DNA of 64,000 nt from Bacillus nakamurai (GTDB lineage Bacteria; Bacillota; Bacilli; Bacillales; Bacillaceae): assembly GCF_001584325.1 (NCBI RefSeq), contig NZ_LSAZ01000043.1, forward strand, positions 1 through 64,000. The letters run 5' to 3'. The number at the start of each line of letters is the position of its first letter. Position 1 is the stretch's first letter. The notes beneath the pieces are model-generated. The model did no database searches. It was not told where the DNA came from and saw nothing but the letters and a program-made list of their open reading frames with translations. Positions 34,881-44,083 of this stretch are shown here, one piece after another. Made by a program: the position numbers and the translations under genes.

Positions 34881-36233
34881 TTATTTCTCGAGGCGCTTTT
34901 CAAGCTCTGCTTTTTTCTCTTCAAAACCAGGTTTGCCGAGAAGCGCGAACATATTCACCTTATACGCTTCAACACCCGGCTGGTCAAACGGATTGACGCC
35001 GAGCAGATAACCGCTCATCGCTACGGCTTTTTCAAAGAAATATACGAGATATCCAAATGTATATGCGTTAAGTTCAGGAATGTTGACGATTAAGTTAGGC
35101 ACTTTTCCGTCCGTGTGGGCAAGCATCGTGCCTTGGAACGCTTTTTTGTTAACGAAATCGACCGTTTTTCCGGCTAAGTAGTTTAAGCCGTCAAGGTCAT
35201 TTTCCGCTTCTTCAATTGTCAGCTCATGCTTCGGCTTTTCAACATGTAATACGGTTTCAAACAGATCCCGTCTGCCTTCTTGCACGTATTGTCCGAGTGA
35301 GTGAAGATCAGTTGAAAAATTAGCGGAAGAAGGGTAAATACCTTTTTCGTCTTTTCCTTCACTTTCGCCGAAGAGCTGCTTCCACCATTCTGCAAAATAT
35401 TGCAGTGCCGGTTCATAGTTGATCAGCATCTCAATGGTTCTGCCTTTATTGTAAAGGACGTTGCGGACGACGGCATATTGATAAGCGGCATTTTCTTCTA
35501 ATTCTGAGCTTGAGAAGTCTTTGCTCGCGTCAAAAGCGCCTTTCATCATGTCGTCAATATCAGCTCCGCTGACCGCAATCGGCAGAAGGCCTACCGCCGT
35601 CAGAACGGAGAAACGGCCGCCTACATCGTCAGGAATCACAAATGATTCAAAGCCTTCTTCGTTAGAAAGCGTTTTTAAAGCGCCGCGCTCTTTATCAGTT
35701 GTTGCGTAAATCCGGGCTTTCGCTTCTTCTTTTCCGTATTTTTCTTCCAGAAGCTTGCGGAAAATACGGAAAGCGATTGCAGGCTCTGTTGTTGTGCCTG
35801 ACTTAGAAATGACATTAATGGAGAAATCGGCGTCTTCAAGCAGATCCATAACATCCTTCATGTAAGTCGAGCTGATATTGTTGCCGATAAAGATAACTTG
35901 CGGATTTTTGCGTTTGTCTTTCGGCAGGATATTATAAAAAGAGTGGTTGAGCGCTTCAATTGCCGCACGGGCGCCCAAATATGAACCGCCGATGCCTACG
36001 ACGAGAAGCACGTCAGAGTCTGACTTAATTTTTTCAGCGGCTTTTTTGATGCGCGCGAATTCTTCTTTATCGTAATGTTCAGGAAGGTCCACCCAGCCTA
36101 AAAAGTCGCTTCCTGCGCCTGTTTTTTCATGGATATTATGGTGTGCCGTTTTTACGAAATCACGTGCATATGTAAGTTCATGTTCATTGAAAAAAGGTAA
36201 CGCTCTTGAGTAATCAAAGCGTACATGCGTCAT
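34881..36233 (-). CDS. pgi: Glucose-6-phosphate isomerase Pgi
   Basis: A 450-residue phosphoglucose isomerase interconverting glucose-6-phosphate and fructose-6-phosphate. Seen are the SIS-domain motif [14 protein letters not shown] (around 80-93), [10 protein letters not shown] (about 140-149, sugar-phosphate binding), [21 protein letters not shown] with the catalytic Glu/His region, and the C-terminal QPGVEAYK with catalytic lysine. The start follows GGAGGG. It is monocistronic or with yugM downstream. Confidence 0.97.
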   Translation of the reverse strand: MTHVRFDYSRALPFFNEHELTYARDFVKTAHHNIHEKTGAGSDFLGWVDLPEHYDKEEFARIKKAAEKIKSDSDVLLVVGIGGSYLGARAAIEALNHSFYNILPKDKRKNPQVIFIGNNISSTYMKDVMDLLEDADFSINVISKSGTTTEPAIAFRIFRKLLEEKYGKEEAKARIYATTDKERGALKTLSNEEGFESFVIPDDVGGRFSVLTAVGLLPIAVSGADIDDMMKGAFDASKDFSSSELEENAAYQYAVVRNVLYNKGRTIEMLINYEPALQYFAEWWKQLFGESEGKDEKGIYPSSANFSTDLHSLGQYVQEGRRDLFETVLHVEKPKHELTIEEAENDLDGLNYLAGKTVDFVNKKAFQGTMLAHTDGKVPNLIVNIPELNAYTFGYLVYFFEKAVAMSGYLLGVNPFDQPGVEAYKVNMFALLGKPGFEEKKAELEKRLEK

Positions 36234-36362
36234 TTGCTTGTCCCTCCATAATGGTGAATTGTTTTCTCTATCACTTTATATGAACTTTTCCGCTAAATCA
36301 AGTCATCAAGAAGGCCGGGTGAACACGATCTCTGTCGCATTCACTCCGGCCGGGGACTTATA

Positions 36363-37535
36363 TTACAGGGACGCCTTCAAAATAGCGAGGACGTCATCCT
36401 TATTCAGTTTTCTGAAGTTGCCGAATCCGACGTATTCCATTTCTTTTGCGGCAATCTCCGCAATCAGTTCAAGCTTTTCTTCGCCGATGTCATAATCCGC
36501 GAGGCGGGACGGCGCGCCGAGGCTTGTCCAGAATGCAGACAGTTTGTCGATGCCCTCCAGCACGATTTCTTTATCTGTTTTGCCCTCTGTTTCAATATCA
36601 AACATGTTCAGCATGAGCGCTTTGAAACGGCCGACATTTTGGTCAATCGTATATCTTATCCAGTTCGGGAAGAGAATCGCCAGGCCGCCCGCGTGCGGAA
36701 TATCATAAACCGCTGACACGGCGTGTTCCATCGTATGAGATGCCCAGTCGCCGAAGTAGCCCATTTGCAGGGTTCCGTTTAAAGCGATCGTTCCCGCGTA
36801 TAAAATCGTTTCGCGGTGCTTATAGTTCTCCAGGTCTTCAAGCAGCTTCGGCGCTGTTTCGATGACCGTCTGGAGTACAGCAAAACACATTCTGTCTTGA
36901 AGCGGCGTGTTTTCAACATTGTGGAAATACTGTTCAAATACGTGGCTCATCATATCCACCATGCCGTACACCGTTCGGTTTTCGGGAACGCTGAACGTAT
37001 TCTTCGGATCTAAAATAGAAAAACGGGGATGAGTGACGTCGCTGCCCCATACGAATTTTTCGTTTGTTTCCCAATTGGTGATAACGGAGTCAGGGTTCAT
37101 TTCAGAGCCGGTCGCCGCAAGTGTCAGCACCGTGCCGAACGGCAGCGCATCTTTTGCCGTCACTTTTTTGCTGTAAATATCCCATGCATCGCCGTCATAT
37201 TTCGCTCCGGCTGCAATCGCTTTTGTACAGTCAATGACGCTTCCGCCGCCAACCGCAAGAAGAAAATCGATCTCATGCTGTCTGCACAGTTCAATTCCTT
37301 TATTAACCGTTGCCAGACGGGGATTCGGTTCTACCCCTGCAAGCTCATAGACGTCAGCGCCTTCTTCTTTTAATATGCCTGTTACTTGATCATACAGGCC
37401 GTTTCGTTTAATACTGCCGCCGCCGTACACAAGCAGAACGTTTTTTCCGTATTGCTTCAGCTCTTTTTTTAATTGTTCGATTTGGCCTTTGCCGAAAATC
37501 AGCTTTGTCGGGTTGTAGTACGTAAAATTCTCCAT
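36363..37535 (-). CDS. yugK: Iron-dependent alcohol (butanol) dehydrogenase YugK
   Basis: A 390-residue type III alcohol dehydrogenase. The nucleotide-binding [13 protein letters not shown] (around 95-107), [16 protein letters not shown], and metal-binding [11 protein letters not shown] and [13 protein letters not shown] motifs place it with NADH-dependent butanol dehydrogenases (BdhA/YqhD class). Physiological substrate unknown, perhaps aldehyde detoxification. It is a tandem paralog of yugJ (clearly alignable along the whole length) and 86 bases downstream of it, a local duplication shared with B. subtilis. Confidence 0.92.
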   Translation of the reverse strand: MENFTYYNPTKLIFGKGQIEQLKKELKQYGKNVLLVYGGGSIKRNGLYDQVTGILKEEGADVYELAGVEPNPRLATVNKGIELCRQHEIDFLLAVGGGSVIDCTKAIAAGAKYDGDAWDIYSKKVTAKDALPFGTVLTLAATGSEMNPDSVITNWETNEKFVWGSDVTHPRFSILDPKNTFSVPENRTVYGMVDMMSHVFEQYFHNVENTPLQDRMCFAVLQTVIETAPKLLEDLENYKHRETILYAGTIALNGTLQMGYFGDWASHTMEHAVSAVYDIPHAGGLAILFPNWIRYTIDQNVGRFKALMLNMFDIETEGKTDKEIVLEGIDKLSAFWTSLGAPSRLADYDIGEEKLELIAEIAAKEMEYVGFGNFRKLNKDDVLAILKASL

Positions 37536-37621
37536 TTATGATGATCTCCAAAAAAATCGTAAGGGGATTACTATAACACAGAAAAAAAGGAGCTGCCAAT
37601 TTGGCCGCCCCCCTTTATTTA

Positions 37622-38785
37622 TTACAATGATGCTTTTAAGATCGCAAGCACATCTTCTTTTTGCAGTGATTTGAACTGGCCGAATACGCCGTTAGCCATC
37701 GCTTTATCAGCAATCGTGTCCAGCTTTTCATCAGAAATGTCATAATCAGCGAGTTTGTTCGGTGCGCCGAGACTCGTCCAGAACGCCGAAAGCTTGTCAA
37801 TTCCTTCACGCGCAATCTCCTCGTCTGATTTGCCTGCTTCGTCAATATCAAAGACACGGACGGCAAGCTGCTTAAAGCGGGCAGGATTTTCTTTCAGCAC
37901 GTGTCTCATCCAATTCGGGAACAGAATGGCAAGGCCCCCCGCGTGCGGAATATCATAAACTGCTGACACCGCATGCTCAATATTGTGAGTTGCCCAGTCG
38001 CCTCTTGCGCCCATTGACAGCATGCCGTTTAAGGCGATAGTGCCTGTATATAAAATGGTCTCACGCAATTCGTAATTTTCCAGATCATTGATCAGCTTAG
38101 GCGCTGTTTCAATGACTGTGCGCAGAAGAGATTCACACATCCGGTCCTGATACGGCGTGTTTGATGTGTGATGGAAATATTGTTCAAACACGTGGCTCAT
38201 CATATCGACCATGCCGTAGATCGTATGGTCTTTCGGAACCGTAAACGTATTGACGGGATCAAGAATCGAAAATTTCGGAAAAACAAGCGGGCTGCCCCAG
38301 CCGTATTTTTCATTTGTGTCCCAGTTTGTAATAACGGAGCCGGCATTCATCTCTGAACCCGTTGCCGCTAATGTTAAGACCGTTCCAAACGGGATTGCTT
38401 CAGTCGGCTGATGTTTTTTGGTGACGATATCCCAAGCGTCGCCGTCATATTTTGCGCCTGCTGCAATGGCTTTCGTACAGTCAATGACACTTCCTCCGCC
38501 GACGGCCAGAAGGAAATCAATATTTTGCTCCTTACAGATGGCCGCGCCTTTATTCACTGTTGCAACACGCGGATTCGGTTCTACCCCTGCAAGCTCATGA
38601 ACGTTAACGTCTGCTTTTTTCAGAAGCTCTGTCACCTGATCGTAAAGGCCGCTTCGCTTAATGCTTCCCCCGCCGTACACGAGCAGTACGTTTTTTCCGT
38701 ATGGCTTGATTTCTTCAGGAAGCTTTTCAACTTCTCCCTTTCCGAAAATCAATTTTGTCGGATTCCAATATGTAAAGTTCTGCAT
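37622..38785 (-). CDS. yugJ: Iron-dependent alcohol (butanol) dehydrogenase YugJ
   Basis: A 387-residue paralog of YugK with the same motifs ([53 protein letters not shown]). Reading from the ATG at 38785 behind GAGGAGA makes its N terminus ([17 protein letters not shown]) superimpose on that of YugK ([17 protein letters not shown]); the 23 additional upstream codons are non-coding. The two pairs likely work on related aldehydes or alcohols. Confidence 0.92.
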   Translation of the reverse strand: MQNFTYWNPTKLIFGKGEVEKLPEEIKPYGKNVLLVYGGGSIKRSGLYDQVTELLKKADVNVHELAGVEPNPRVATVNKGAAICKEQNIDFLLAVGGGSVIDCTKAIAAGAKYDGDAWDIVTKKHQPTEAIPFGTVLTLAATGSEMNAGSVITNWDTNEKYGWGSPLVFPKFSILDPVNTFTVPKDHTIYGMVDMMSHVFEQYFHHTSNTPYQDRMCESLLRTVIETAPKLINDLENYELRETILYTGTIALNGMLSMGARGDWATHNIEHAVSAVYDIPHAGGLAILFPNWMRHVLKENPARFKQLAVRVFDIDEAGKSDEEIAREGIDKLSAFWTSLGAPNKLADYDISDEKLDTIADKAMANGVFGQFKSLQKEDVLAILKASL

Positions 38786-38919
38786 GATATCTCCTCCTCG
38801 GTCTTCATTATGCAGGATCGCGCTTTTTGCTGTAAAGTAATCAGCTTTTCGCATGCATAGTTTCTCCAGTTTGTCACAATCTATAACTGTTTCACGAATT
38901 CATAGAGGAGGTTGTTTAC

Positions 38920-39156
38920 ATGAGTGTTATTCAGCGAATCTGTCTCGTTTTAACGATTATCGGCGCTATTAACTGGGGACTGATCGGCTTTTTTCAATTT
39001 GATTTAGTGGCAGCCATCTTCGGCGGCCAAGGATCAGCTCTGTCGCGGATTATTTACGGCCTGATCGGCATCGCCGGATTAATCAATCTCGGCCTTTTGT
39101 TTAAACCGAACGAGGAAACGTCACGCGAGGAAGCAACGAAGCCTGAAATGAGATAG
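38920..39156 (+). CDS. yuzA: DUF378 membrane protein YuzA
   Basis: A 78-residue protein of the DUF378 family with two transmembrane helices: IGAINWGLIGFFQFDLVAAIFGG (N-terminal half) and RIIYGLIGIAGLINLGLLF. The NWGL motif is diagnostic. The acidic C-terminal tail is soluble. AGAGGAGG precedes the ATG. Divergent from yugJ and convergent with yugI. Function unknown. Confidence 0.9.
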   Translation: MSVIQRICLVLTIIGAINWGLIGFFQFDLVAAIFGGQGSALSRIIYGLIGIAGLINLGLLFKPNEETSREEATKPEMR

Positions 39157-39160
39157 ACAT

Positions 39161-39197
39161 AAAAAAGCACCGAACATACATATCCGGTGCTTTTTTC
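39161..39197. terminator. Bidirectional terminator yuzA / yugI
   Basis: AAAAAGCACCGGA and TCCGGTGCTTTTTT pair (one loop of about ten bases) between the convergent genes. Confidence 0.88.
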
Positions 39198-39201
39198 GTG
39201 C

Positions 39202-39594
39202 TTATTTTTTGATAAGATCTTTGCGGTTTGACTGTTCAATCCACTCTTCAAGCTTATCTTTTAATGTGTTGAAACCTTGCGGAGCAGAAGCTTCTTCAGA
39301 AACTTGAGCAGCTTTCGGTTTTCTTGGTTTGCTTTCTTTTCTTTCAGGCGCAGCTTGTGTCGCACGGATAGAAAGACTGATTTTTCCTTTTTCTTCGTCA
39401 ACTGCAAGTACTTTTACTTGTACTTCGTCACCGATTGAAAGGTGCTCGTTAATGTCTTTTACGAAACCGTGAGTGACTTCAGAGATGTGCACAAGTCCTT
39501 GAGTTTCTTCATCTAATGCAACAAACGCACCATACGCTTGTAATCCTGTTACTTTACCAGTGTAAACACTGCCCACTTCAAATTTTGCTGCCAT
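39202..39594 (-). CDS. yugI: S1 RNA-binding general stress protein 13 (YugI)
   Basis: A 130-residue protein with one S1 (OB-fold) domain covering about residues 1-78 (VGSVYTGKVTGLQAYGAFVALDEETQGLVHISEV...), and a Lys/Pro/Ala-rich tail (ERKESKPRKPKAAQVSEE). B. subtilis GSP13 associates with ribosomes and is a general stress protein. It resembles the S1 domain of polynucleotide phosphorylase. The ATG follows AGGAG. It is monocistronic. Confidence 0.93.
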   Translation of the reverse strand: MAAKFEVGSVYTGKVTGLQAYGAFVALDEETQGLVHISEVTHGFVKDINEHLSIGDEVQVKVLAVDEEKGKISLSIRATQAAPERKESKPRKPKAAQVSEEASAPQGFNTLKDKLEEWIEQSNRKDLIKK

Positions 39595-39708
39595 TCATAA
39601 CAACTCCTAAGTTAAATTAAATACAGTTTATACGCAATTTAAAATTATATCATACAAGTTTCATTTTCGCAAAGAGAACTTTTTTATAAATGCAGGTTTA
39701 ACCGCAGA

Positions 39709-39764
39709 AAAAAGGGGGTATACTGTAGTTACCGAAGGCTTTCTAGTATTCCCCCCCTTTTTTA
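39709..39764. terminator. Long hairpin after alaT, with A/T tracts on both arms
   Basis: AAAAAAGGGGGTATAC and GTATTCCCCCCCTTTTTT pair (G5/C7 with mismatched loop side) around a ~25-base loop and would terminate in either direction. It is followed at 39768-39795 by a second hairpin (GATGCGAACTGAGTTCGTATC) with seven T residues on the plus strand. Confidence 0.6.
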
Positions 39765-39794
39765 TTTGGATGCGAACTGAGTTCGTATCTTTTT

Positions 39795-40964
39795 TTATGC
39801 TCTTTTATCCACAAACCTTTTGATTCTGACGAGCGCTTCCTGGATCTGTTCAATGGAAGTGGCATACGAACATCTGATATATCCCTCACCGCTCGGGCCA
39901 AACACGTTTCCGGGAACGACGGCTACCTTTTCCTCGACGAGAAGCTGTTCTGCGAATTGCTCTGAGCTCATTCCCGTAGATTGAATAGAAGGAAACGCGT
40001 AAAATGCGCCGCCAGGATGGTGGCAGCTGAGACCGATTTCGTTTAACGTTTCCACAATCAGATTGCGCCGTCTCCGGTAGCTTTTTTTCATTCTTTCCAC
40101 ATCTTCTCGGCCGTTTTTCAGCCCTTCAAGCGCCGCGTATTGCGCCATCGACGGCGCGCACATCATAGCGTGCTGATGAATCTTGAGCATGGCGTCCCTG
40201 ATAACCGGCGGCGCCGCTGTGAAACCGAGCCTCCATCCCGTCATCGCAAACGCTTTGGAGAACCCGGAAATGAGGATCGTCCGCTCCTTCATATCCGAAA
40301 GAGCCCCCATGCTCGTAAATTGTTCATCATACGTCAATTCAGCATAAATTTCATCGGCAATCACAATGATGTCGTGTTTTTTAGCGAAAGCGGCAATGGA
40401 TCCAAGCTCTTCTTTCGTATAGACAGAACCCGTCGGATTAGACGGCGAGCACAGCAGCACAGCCTTTGTTTTTTCTGTTAAAGCCGCTTCAAAATCCTGA
40501 GCGGACGCTTTAAAGCCTTTATCTGCCGTTGTATGAATCGGTACCGGAATTCCGCCCGTCAGCGTCACGAGTGATTCATAAGCGACAAAACACGGTTCGG
40601 GAATTAACATTTCCTCTCCCGGATTCATAATGGCGCGAATGGCGAGATCAAGCGCCTGGCTGGCCCCTACGGTAACAATCAGCTCATGGTCTGGAGAATA
40701 ATAAAGGCCGAACCGCTGATCCAAATAGCGGCTGATTTCTTCCCTCAATTCATACAGCCCCGCATTGGCCGTATAAGCCGTGTAGCCCTGTTCCAAGGAA
40801 AGAATGCTCGCTTCCCTGACATTCCAGGCCGTTACAAAATCAGGCTCTCCCACGCCTAAAGAAATGACGCCTTCCATCGTAGCTGCCAAATCAAAAAACT
40901 TGCGGATGCCTGACGGTTTAATTTGCTGCACATAATCAGATAAATAAGAAGTCTTCGTTTCCAT
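39795..40964 (-). CDS. alaT: Alanine aminotransferase AlaT (YugH)
   Basis: A 389-residue fold-type I PLP aminotransferase of the aspartate/alanine family. The PLP lysine lies in SGFSKAFAMTGWRLGF (about residue 238), with SPSNPTGSVYTKEEL and IVIADEIYAEL (Asp-Tyr pair) also in place. In B. subtilis this enzyme (YugH, named AlaT) produces alanine from pyruvate and glutamate. Its ATG directly abuts the alaR stop (TAAATGG), a two-gene operon transcribed alaR then alaT, in which the regulator controls the enzyme. Confidence 0.92.
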   Translation of the reverse strand: METKTSYLSDYVQQIKPSGIRKFFDLAATMEGVISLGVGEPDFVTAWNVREASILSLEQGYTAYTANAGLYELREEISRYLDQRFGLYYSPDHELIVTVGASQALDLAIRAIMNPGEEMLIPEPCFVAYESLVTLTGGIPVPIHTTADKGFKASAQDFEAALTEKTKAVLLCSPSNPTGSVYTKEELGSIAAFAKKHDIIVIADEIYAELTYDEQFTSMGALSDMKERTILISGFSKAFAMTGWRLGFTAAPPVIRDAMLKIHQHAMMCAPSMAQYAALEGLKNGREDVERMKKSYRRRRNLIVETLNEIGLSCHHPGGAFYAFPSIQSTGMSSEQFAEQLLVEEKVAVVPGNVFGPSGEGYIRCSYATSIEQIQEALVRIKRFVDKRA

Positions 40965-41465
40965 TTACGGAGACACCACGATTCTTTTGTCATCGTCTCC
41001 TGTTTCGAAGACCTTGCCGTCATGCTTGTATTTTTTCAGGATAAAGTGGGTTGTCGTAGAGACGACAGAATCAAGCGCCGACAGCTTTTCTGATACGAAA
41101 CGCGCCACGTCTGACATGGTGTTGCCGCGAATGACGACAGACAGATCGTACACCCCTGACATCAGGTAAACGGATTCGACTTCCTGGAACCGGTAAATCC
41201 GTTCGGCCACCTCGTCAAATCCGACGTTTCGTTTCGGCGTCACCTTTACATCAATCATAGCCGTCACACCTTCAAGGCCGTCGACTTTGCGCCAGTCGAT
41301 CATCGCGGCATAATCAATGATGACTTTTTCCTTTTCAAGCTTATCAATGATGCTTTTTACTTCATCGGCCGGAATGTCCGCCATTTTTGCAATCGTTTCC
41401 GCATCAACCCGGCTGTTTTCGTCTAAAATTTCTAATATTTCTGTTTCTTTTTCGGTCAGCTTCAT
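40965..41465 (-). CDS. alaR: Lrp/AsnC-family regulator AlaR (YugG)
   Basis: A 166-residue Lrp-type regulator: N-terminal helix-turn-helix (about 1-60, VDAETIAKMADIPADEVKSIIDKLEKEKVI) and C-terminal RAM amino-acid-binding domain (about 70-145, VEGVTAMIDVKVTP... GVYDLSVVIRGNTM). It regulates alaT in B. subtilis. The ATG at 41465 behind AAAGGTG is chosen over a GTG nine bases earlier and gives the length expected. Probably responds to alanine. Confidence 0.92.
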   Translation of the reverse strand: MKLTEKETEILEILDENSRVDAETIAKMADIPADEVKSIIDKLEKEKVIIDYAAMIDWRKVDGLEGVTAMIDVKVTPKRNVGFDEVAERIYRFQEVESVYLMSGVYDLSVVIRGNTMSDVARFVSEKLSALDSVVSTTTHFILKKYKHDGKVFETGDDDKRIVVSP

Positions 41466-41604
41466 ATGTTTCACACCTTTGCATTATCAAAAATCTTCAT
41501 GACATTATATCACGATTTTCGACAAATGCTAAGAAAAACCGCGCTAAAATTTTACAATCATAAAAGGCCGGCTGTGACTGACAGAAAGGATGGCGAAACC
41601 CCTG

Positions 41605-42426
41605 ATGGAAGCTATTTCACCTATTAAACGGCTCGCAATTCACGGAGTTGAATTATATTACGAGCACTATGAAAATCCCGGCAAACACACGCTCGTCTGC
41701 GTGCACGGTTTTTTATCTTCCGCCTTCAGCTTCAGAAAACTGATACCGCTGCTCCGGGGCCATTACGAGATTATCGCGGTCGATTTGCCTCCTTTCGGCC
41801 AATCGGAAAAATCGCGTACATTCGTATACACGTACACGAATCTCGCCAAGCTCTTGATCGGCCTTCTCGAAAAGCTGAACATCAGCCAAGCGGCACTCAT
41901 CGGTCATTCAATGGGCGGGCAGATTTCCTTATCAGCGGCTCTGTTAAAGCCCGAGCTTTTTTCCAAAGTCGTTCTGCTATGCAGCTCCGGGTATTTAAAA
42001 CGCTCGCATCCGTCAATCATTTTCGGAACGCACCTTCCTTGCTTTCATCTTTATATAAAGTATTGGCTTTCAAAAGAGGGCGTGCTGAAAAACCTGCTGA
42101 ATGTGGTGCACGATCAGACGCTGATCAACCAGAAAATGATTGACGGATATGAAAAACCATTTACAGACCGCCAGATTTTCAAAGCAATGACAAGGTTCAT
42201 CCGGCACAGGGAGGGCGACCTGCCGCCTGATGAATTAAAAAGGATAGACAAACCCTCACTGTTAATATGGGGAGAAGAAGACCGGGTCGTCCCGTTCTCA
42301 GTGGGTGAACGGCTTCATCACGATCTGCCTGATTCGATCCTGTATTCTCTTAAAGAAACCGGGCATCTCGTGCCTGAAGAACGGCCGGAATTCGTCTCGG
42401 AACGGATTTTGGAATTTATTGATTAA
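41605..42426 (+). CDS. yugF: Alpha/beta hydrolase YugF
   Basis: A 273-residue alpha/beta hydrolase: oxyanion-hole VHGFLSS, nucleophile elbow LIGHSMGGQIS (Ser about 98), the acid in LLIWGEEDRVVPF, and the catalytic His in ETGHLVPEERPEF. The start at 41605 (MEAISPIKRLAIHGVELYY) is preferred to the ATG-like start five codons earlier, because AAAGGATGG then sits at correct distance. Substrate unknown; annotated as a carboxylesterase-type hydrolase. Confidence 0.9.
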   Translation: MEAISPIKRLAIHGVELYYEHYENPGKHTLVCVHGFLSSAFSFRKLIPLLRGHYEIIAVDLPPFGQSEKSRTFVYTYTNLAKLLIGLLEKLNISQAALIGHSMGGQISLSAALLKPELFSKVVLLCSSGYLKRSHPSIIFGTHLPCFHLYIKYWLSKEGVLKNLLNVVHDQTLINQKMIDGYEKPFTDRQIFKAMTRFIRHREGDLPPDELKRIDKPSLLIWGEEDRVVPFSVGERLHHDLPDSILYSLKETGHLVPEERPEFVSERILEFID

Positions 42427-42452
42427 AAAACCGGCGCTATGCCGGTTTTTAA
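42426..42452. terminator. Bidirectional terminator yugF / yugE
   Basis: AAAAAACCGGC and GCCGGTTTTT with a short GCTAT loop lie between convergent genes. Confidence 0.87.
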
Positions 42453-42709
42453 GGGGTGCAGGAGCTGCTTTCTTTGATGAGCAAAAGCTTCTCAGCCGCC
42501 TGGAGACAGCTTGCAATCGGAAGCTTTTGTTCAAAAGAAGCCTCGAAGATGTCCTGAATGGCTTCAGCCAATTCATCGGCACGGTCTTTATCATAGACGG
42601 CCTGCACGACATCGACGGCTTCTGTCTCATAAAATTCTTCTCCATATTGAAACGGGTCCCACTTGGCAATGATTTTTATCATTTCCATGACCGCTTGGCT
42701 TTCTTCCAT
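42449..42709 (-). CDS. yugE: DUF1871 family protein YugE
   Basis: An 86-residue, acidic, helical protein (MEESQAVMEMIKIIAKWDPF...) of DUF1871, unique to bacilli. Function unknown. The ATG at 42709 with GGTGA five bases upstream is preferred over two Met codons just before it. Confidence 0.85.
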   Translation of the reverse strand: MEESQAVMEMIKIIAKWDPFQYGEEFYETEAVDVVQAVYDKDRADELAEAIQDIFEASFEQKLPIASCLQAAEKLLLIKESSSCTP

Positions 42710-42795
42710 TTTCATCACCGCTTATAATAAAGTTTGCCCTTCTATTTTATCATAGAAACGTTGTGAAAATAATCATACTACAGGAGTGACTATAA

Positions 42796-43959
42796 ATGAA
42801 CTTCGACCTTCAAGAGAACCGCCTTGGCACACAATCTGTTAAATGGGACAACACGGAAGCTTTATTCGGCGTCACCGATGCCCTGCCGATGTGGGTGGCC
42901 GATATGGATTTTCGCGCTCCCGAAGCGGTAACCGACGCTTTAAAAACGCGCCTTGACCACGGCATATTCGGTTATACGTCACCTGACGGAAAAACAAGAG
43001 AAGCTGTCGCCTCATGGTTTGAAACACGGCACGGCTTTCGGCCTGATTCCGGCAGCATTACGTTCAGCCCCGGGGTTGTAACGGCGATCAGCACCGCCAT
43101 TCAGGCCTTCACTGAACCCGGCGATCCGGTTTTGATTCAATCTCCTGTTTATACGCCTTTTTATCAAATGATAAAGGAAAATAAGCGGCAGGTTTTACAT
43201 AATCCTTTACGGGAGGAAAACGGCATCTATCACATGGATTTTGAGGATCTTGAGAAAAAACTGAGCGATCCGGCCGTGAAGCTCATGATTCTCTGCAATC
43301 CCCACAACCCATCCGGCAGATCGTGGAGCCGCGCAGAGCTTTTACAACTCGGGTCGCTGTGCGCCGAACATGACGTCACCGTCGTATCTGATGAAATTCA
43401 TTCCGACTTGATGCTGTACGGCAGGAAGCATACGCCTTTCGCTTCTCTTTCTGAGGAATTTGCGCGGATTTCCATTACTTGTGCCGCGCCAAGCAAGACG
43501 TTTAATATTGCCGGCATCCAGGCGTCGGCGATAATCATTCCGGACCGGTATAAACGCGCGAAATTTTCTGCTGTCATGCATCGTAACGGAATCTCCGGCC
43601 TCAACGCGTTCGCCGTCGCGGCGATTGAAGCGGCTTATACAAAGGGCGGCCCTTGGCTTGACGCGTTACTGCCTTATCTTGAGCGGAATATTGATATGGT
43701 TCGTGCCTTTTTGCGGGATGAATTGCCGCAGGTCCGTATGATGAAGCCCGATGCTTCTTATTTAATATGGATGGATTTCAGCGGGTGCGGCCTGTCAGAT
43801 GCAGAGCTCAAAGAACGAATGTTGAAAAAGGGGAAAATTATTTTAGAGCCGGGAACAAAATACGGCCCGGGCGGCGAAGGTTTTATGAGGCTGAATGTCG
43901 GCTGTTCGGCATCCACTGTAAATGAGGGCCTTTCAAGAATCAAAGCCGCTTTGGCGTAA
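42796..43959 (+). CDS. patB: Cystathionine beta-lyase PatB
   Basis: A 387-residue PLP-dependent C-S lyase of the MalY/PatB family. The lysine is in APSKTFNIAGIQ (about residue 234), preceded by NPHNPSGRSW and VVSDEIHSDL. It cleaves cystathionine to homocysteine (and other cysteine conjugates) and is also connected with release of volatile thiols. The ATG follows CAGGAGTG. Lies between the divergent yugE and kinB, with its own terminator. Confidence 0.94.
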   Translation: MNFDLQENRLGTQSVKWDNTEALFGVTDALPMWVADMDFRAPEAVTDALKTRLDHGIFGYTSPDGKTREAVASWFETRHGFRPDSGSITFSPGVVTAISTAIQAFTEPGDPVLIQSPVYTPFYQMIKENKRQVLHNPLREENGIYHMDFEDLEKKLSDPAVKLMILCNPHNPSGRSWSRAELLQLGSLCAEHDVTVVSDEIHSDLMLYGRKHTPFASLSEEFARISITCAAPSKTFNIAGIQASAIIIPDRYKRAKFSAVMHRNGISGLNAFAVAAIEAAYTKGGPWLDALLPYLERNIDMVRAFLRDELPQVRMMKPDASYLIWMDFSGCGLSDAELKERMLKKGKIILEPGTKYGPGGEGFMRLNVGCSASTVNEGLSRIKAALA

Positions 43960-43973
43960 TACAGATAGAGAAT

Positions 43974-44004
43974 GCCCTTATCAAAAGAGATAAGGGCGTT
44001 CGTT
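43974..44004 (+). terminator. Terminator of patB
   Basis: TGCCCTTATC pairs with GATAAGGGCG around a hexaloop and is followed by a short T-rich tract. Confidence 0.8.
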
Positions 44005-44039
44005 TTAGAGAAATTATATTCTTTTTTTGATTCCAAAGA

Positions 44040-44048
44040 TGTTATAAT
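44040..44048 (+). promoter_or_regulatory. Extended -10 promoter of kinB
   Basis: TGTTATAAT (TGn then TATAAT 44043-44048) lies 36 bases before the kinB start. No good -35 is seen, as usual for extended -10 promoters. Confidence 0.6.
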
Positions 44049-44083
44049 AGATTCATATTTTTACATGAAAGGATTTCGCATAA

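Noticed and set aside
36300-36356. Hairpin GGCCGGGTGAA / TTCACTCCGGCC between yugK and pgi as terminator
   Set aside because: No T run follows on either strand, so it could only be a weak or processing structure; not listed as a terminator.
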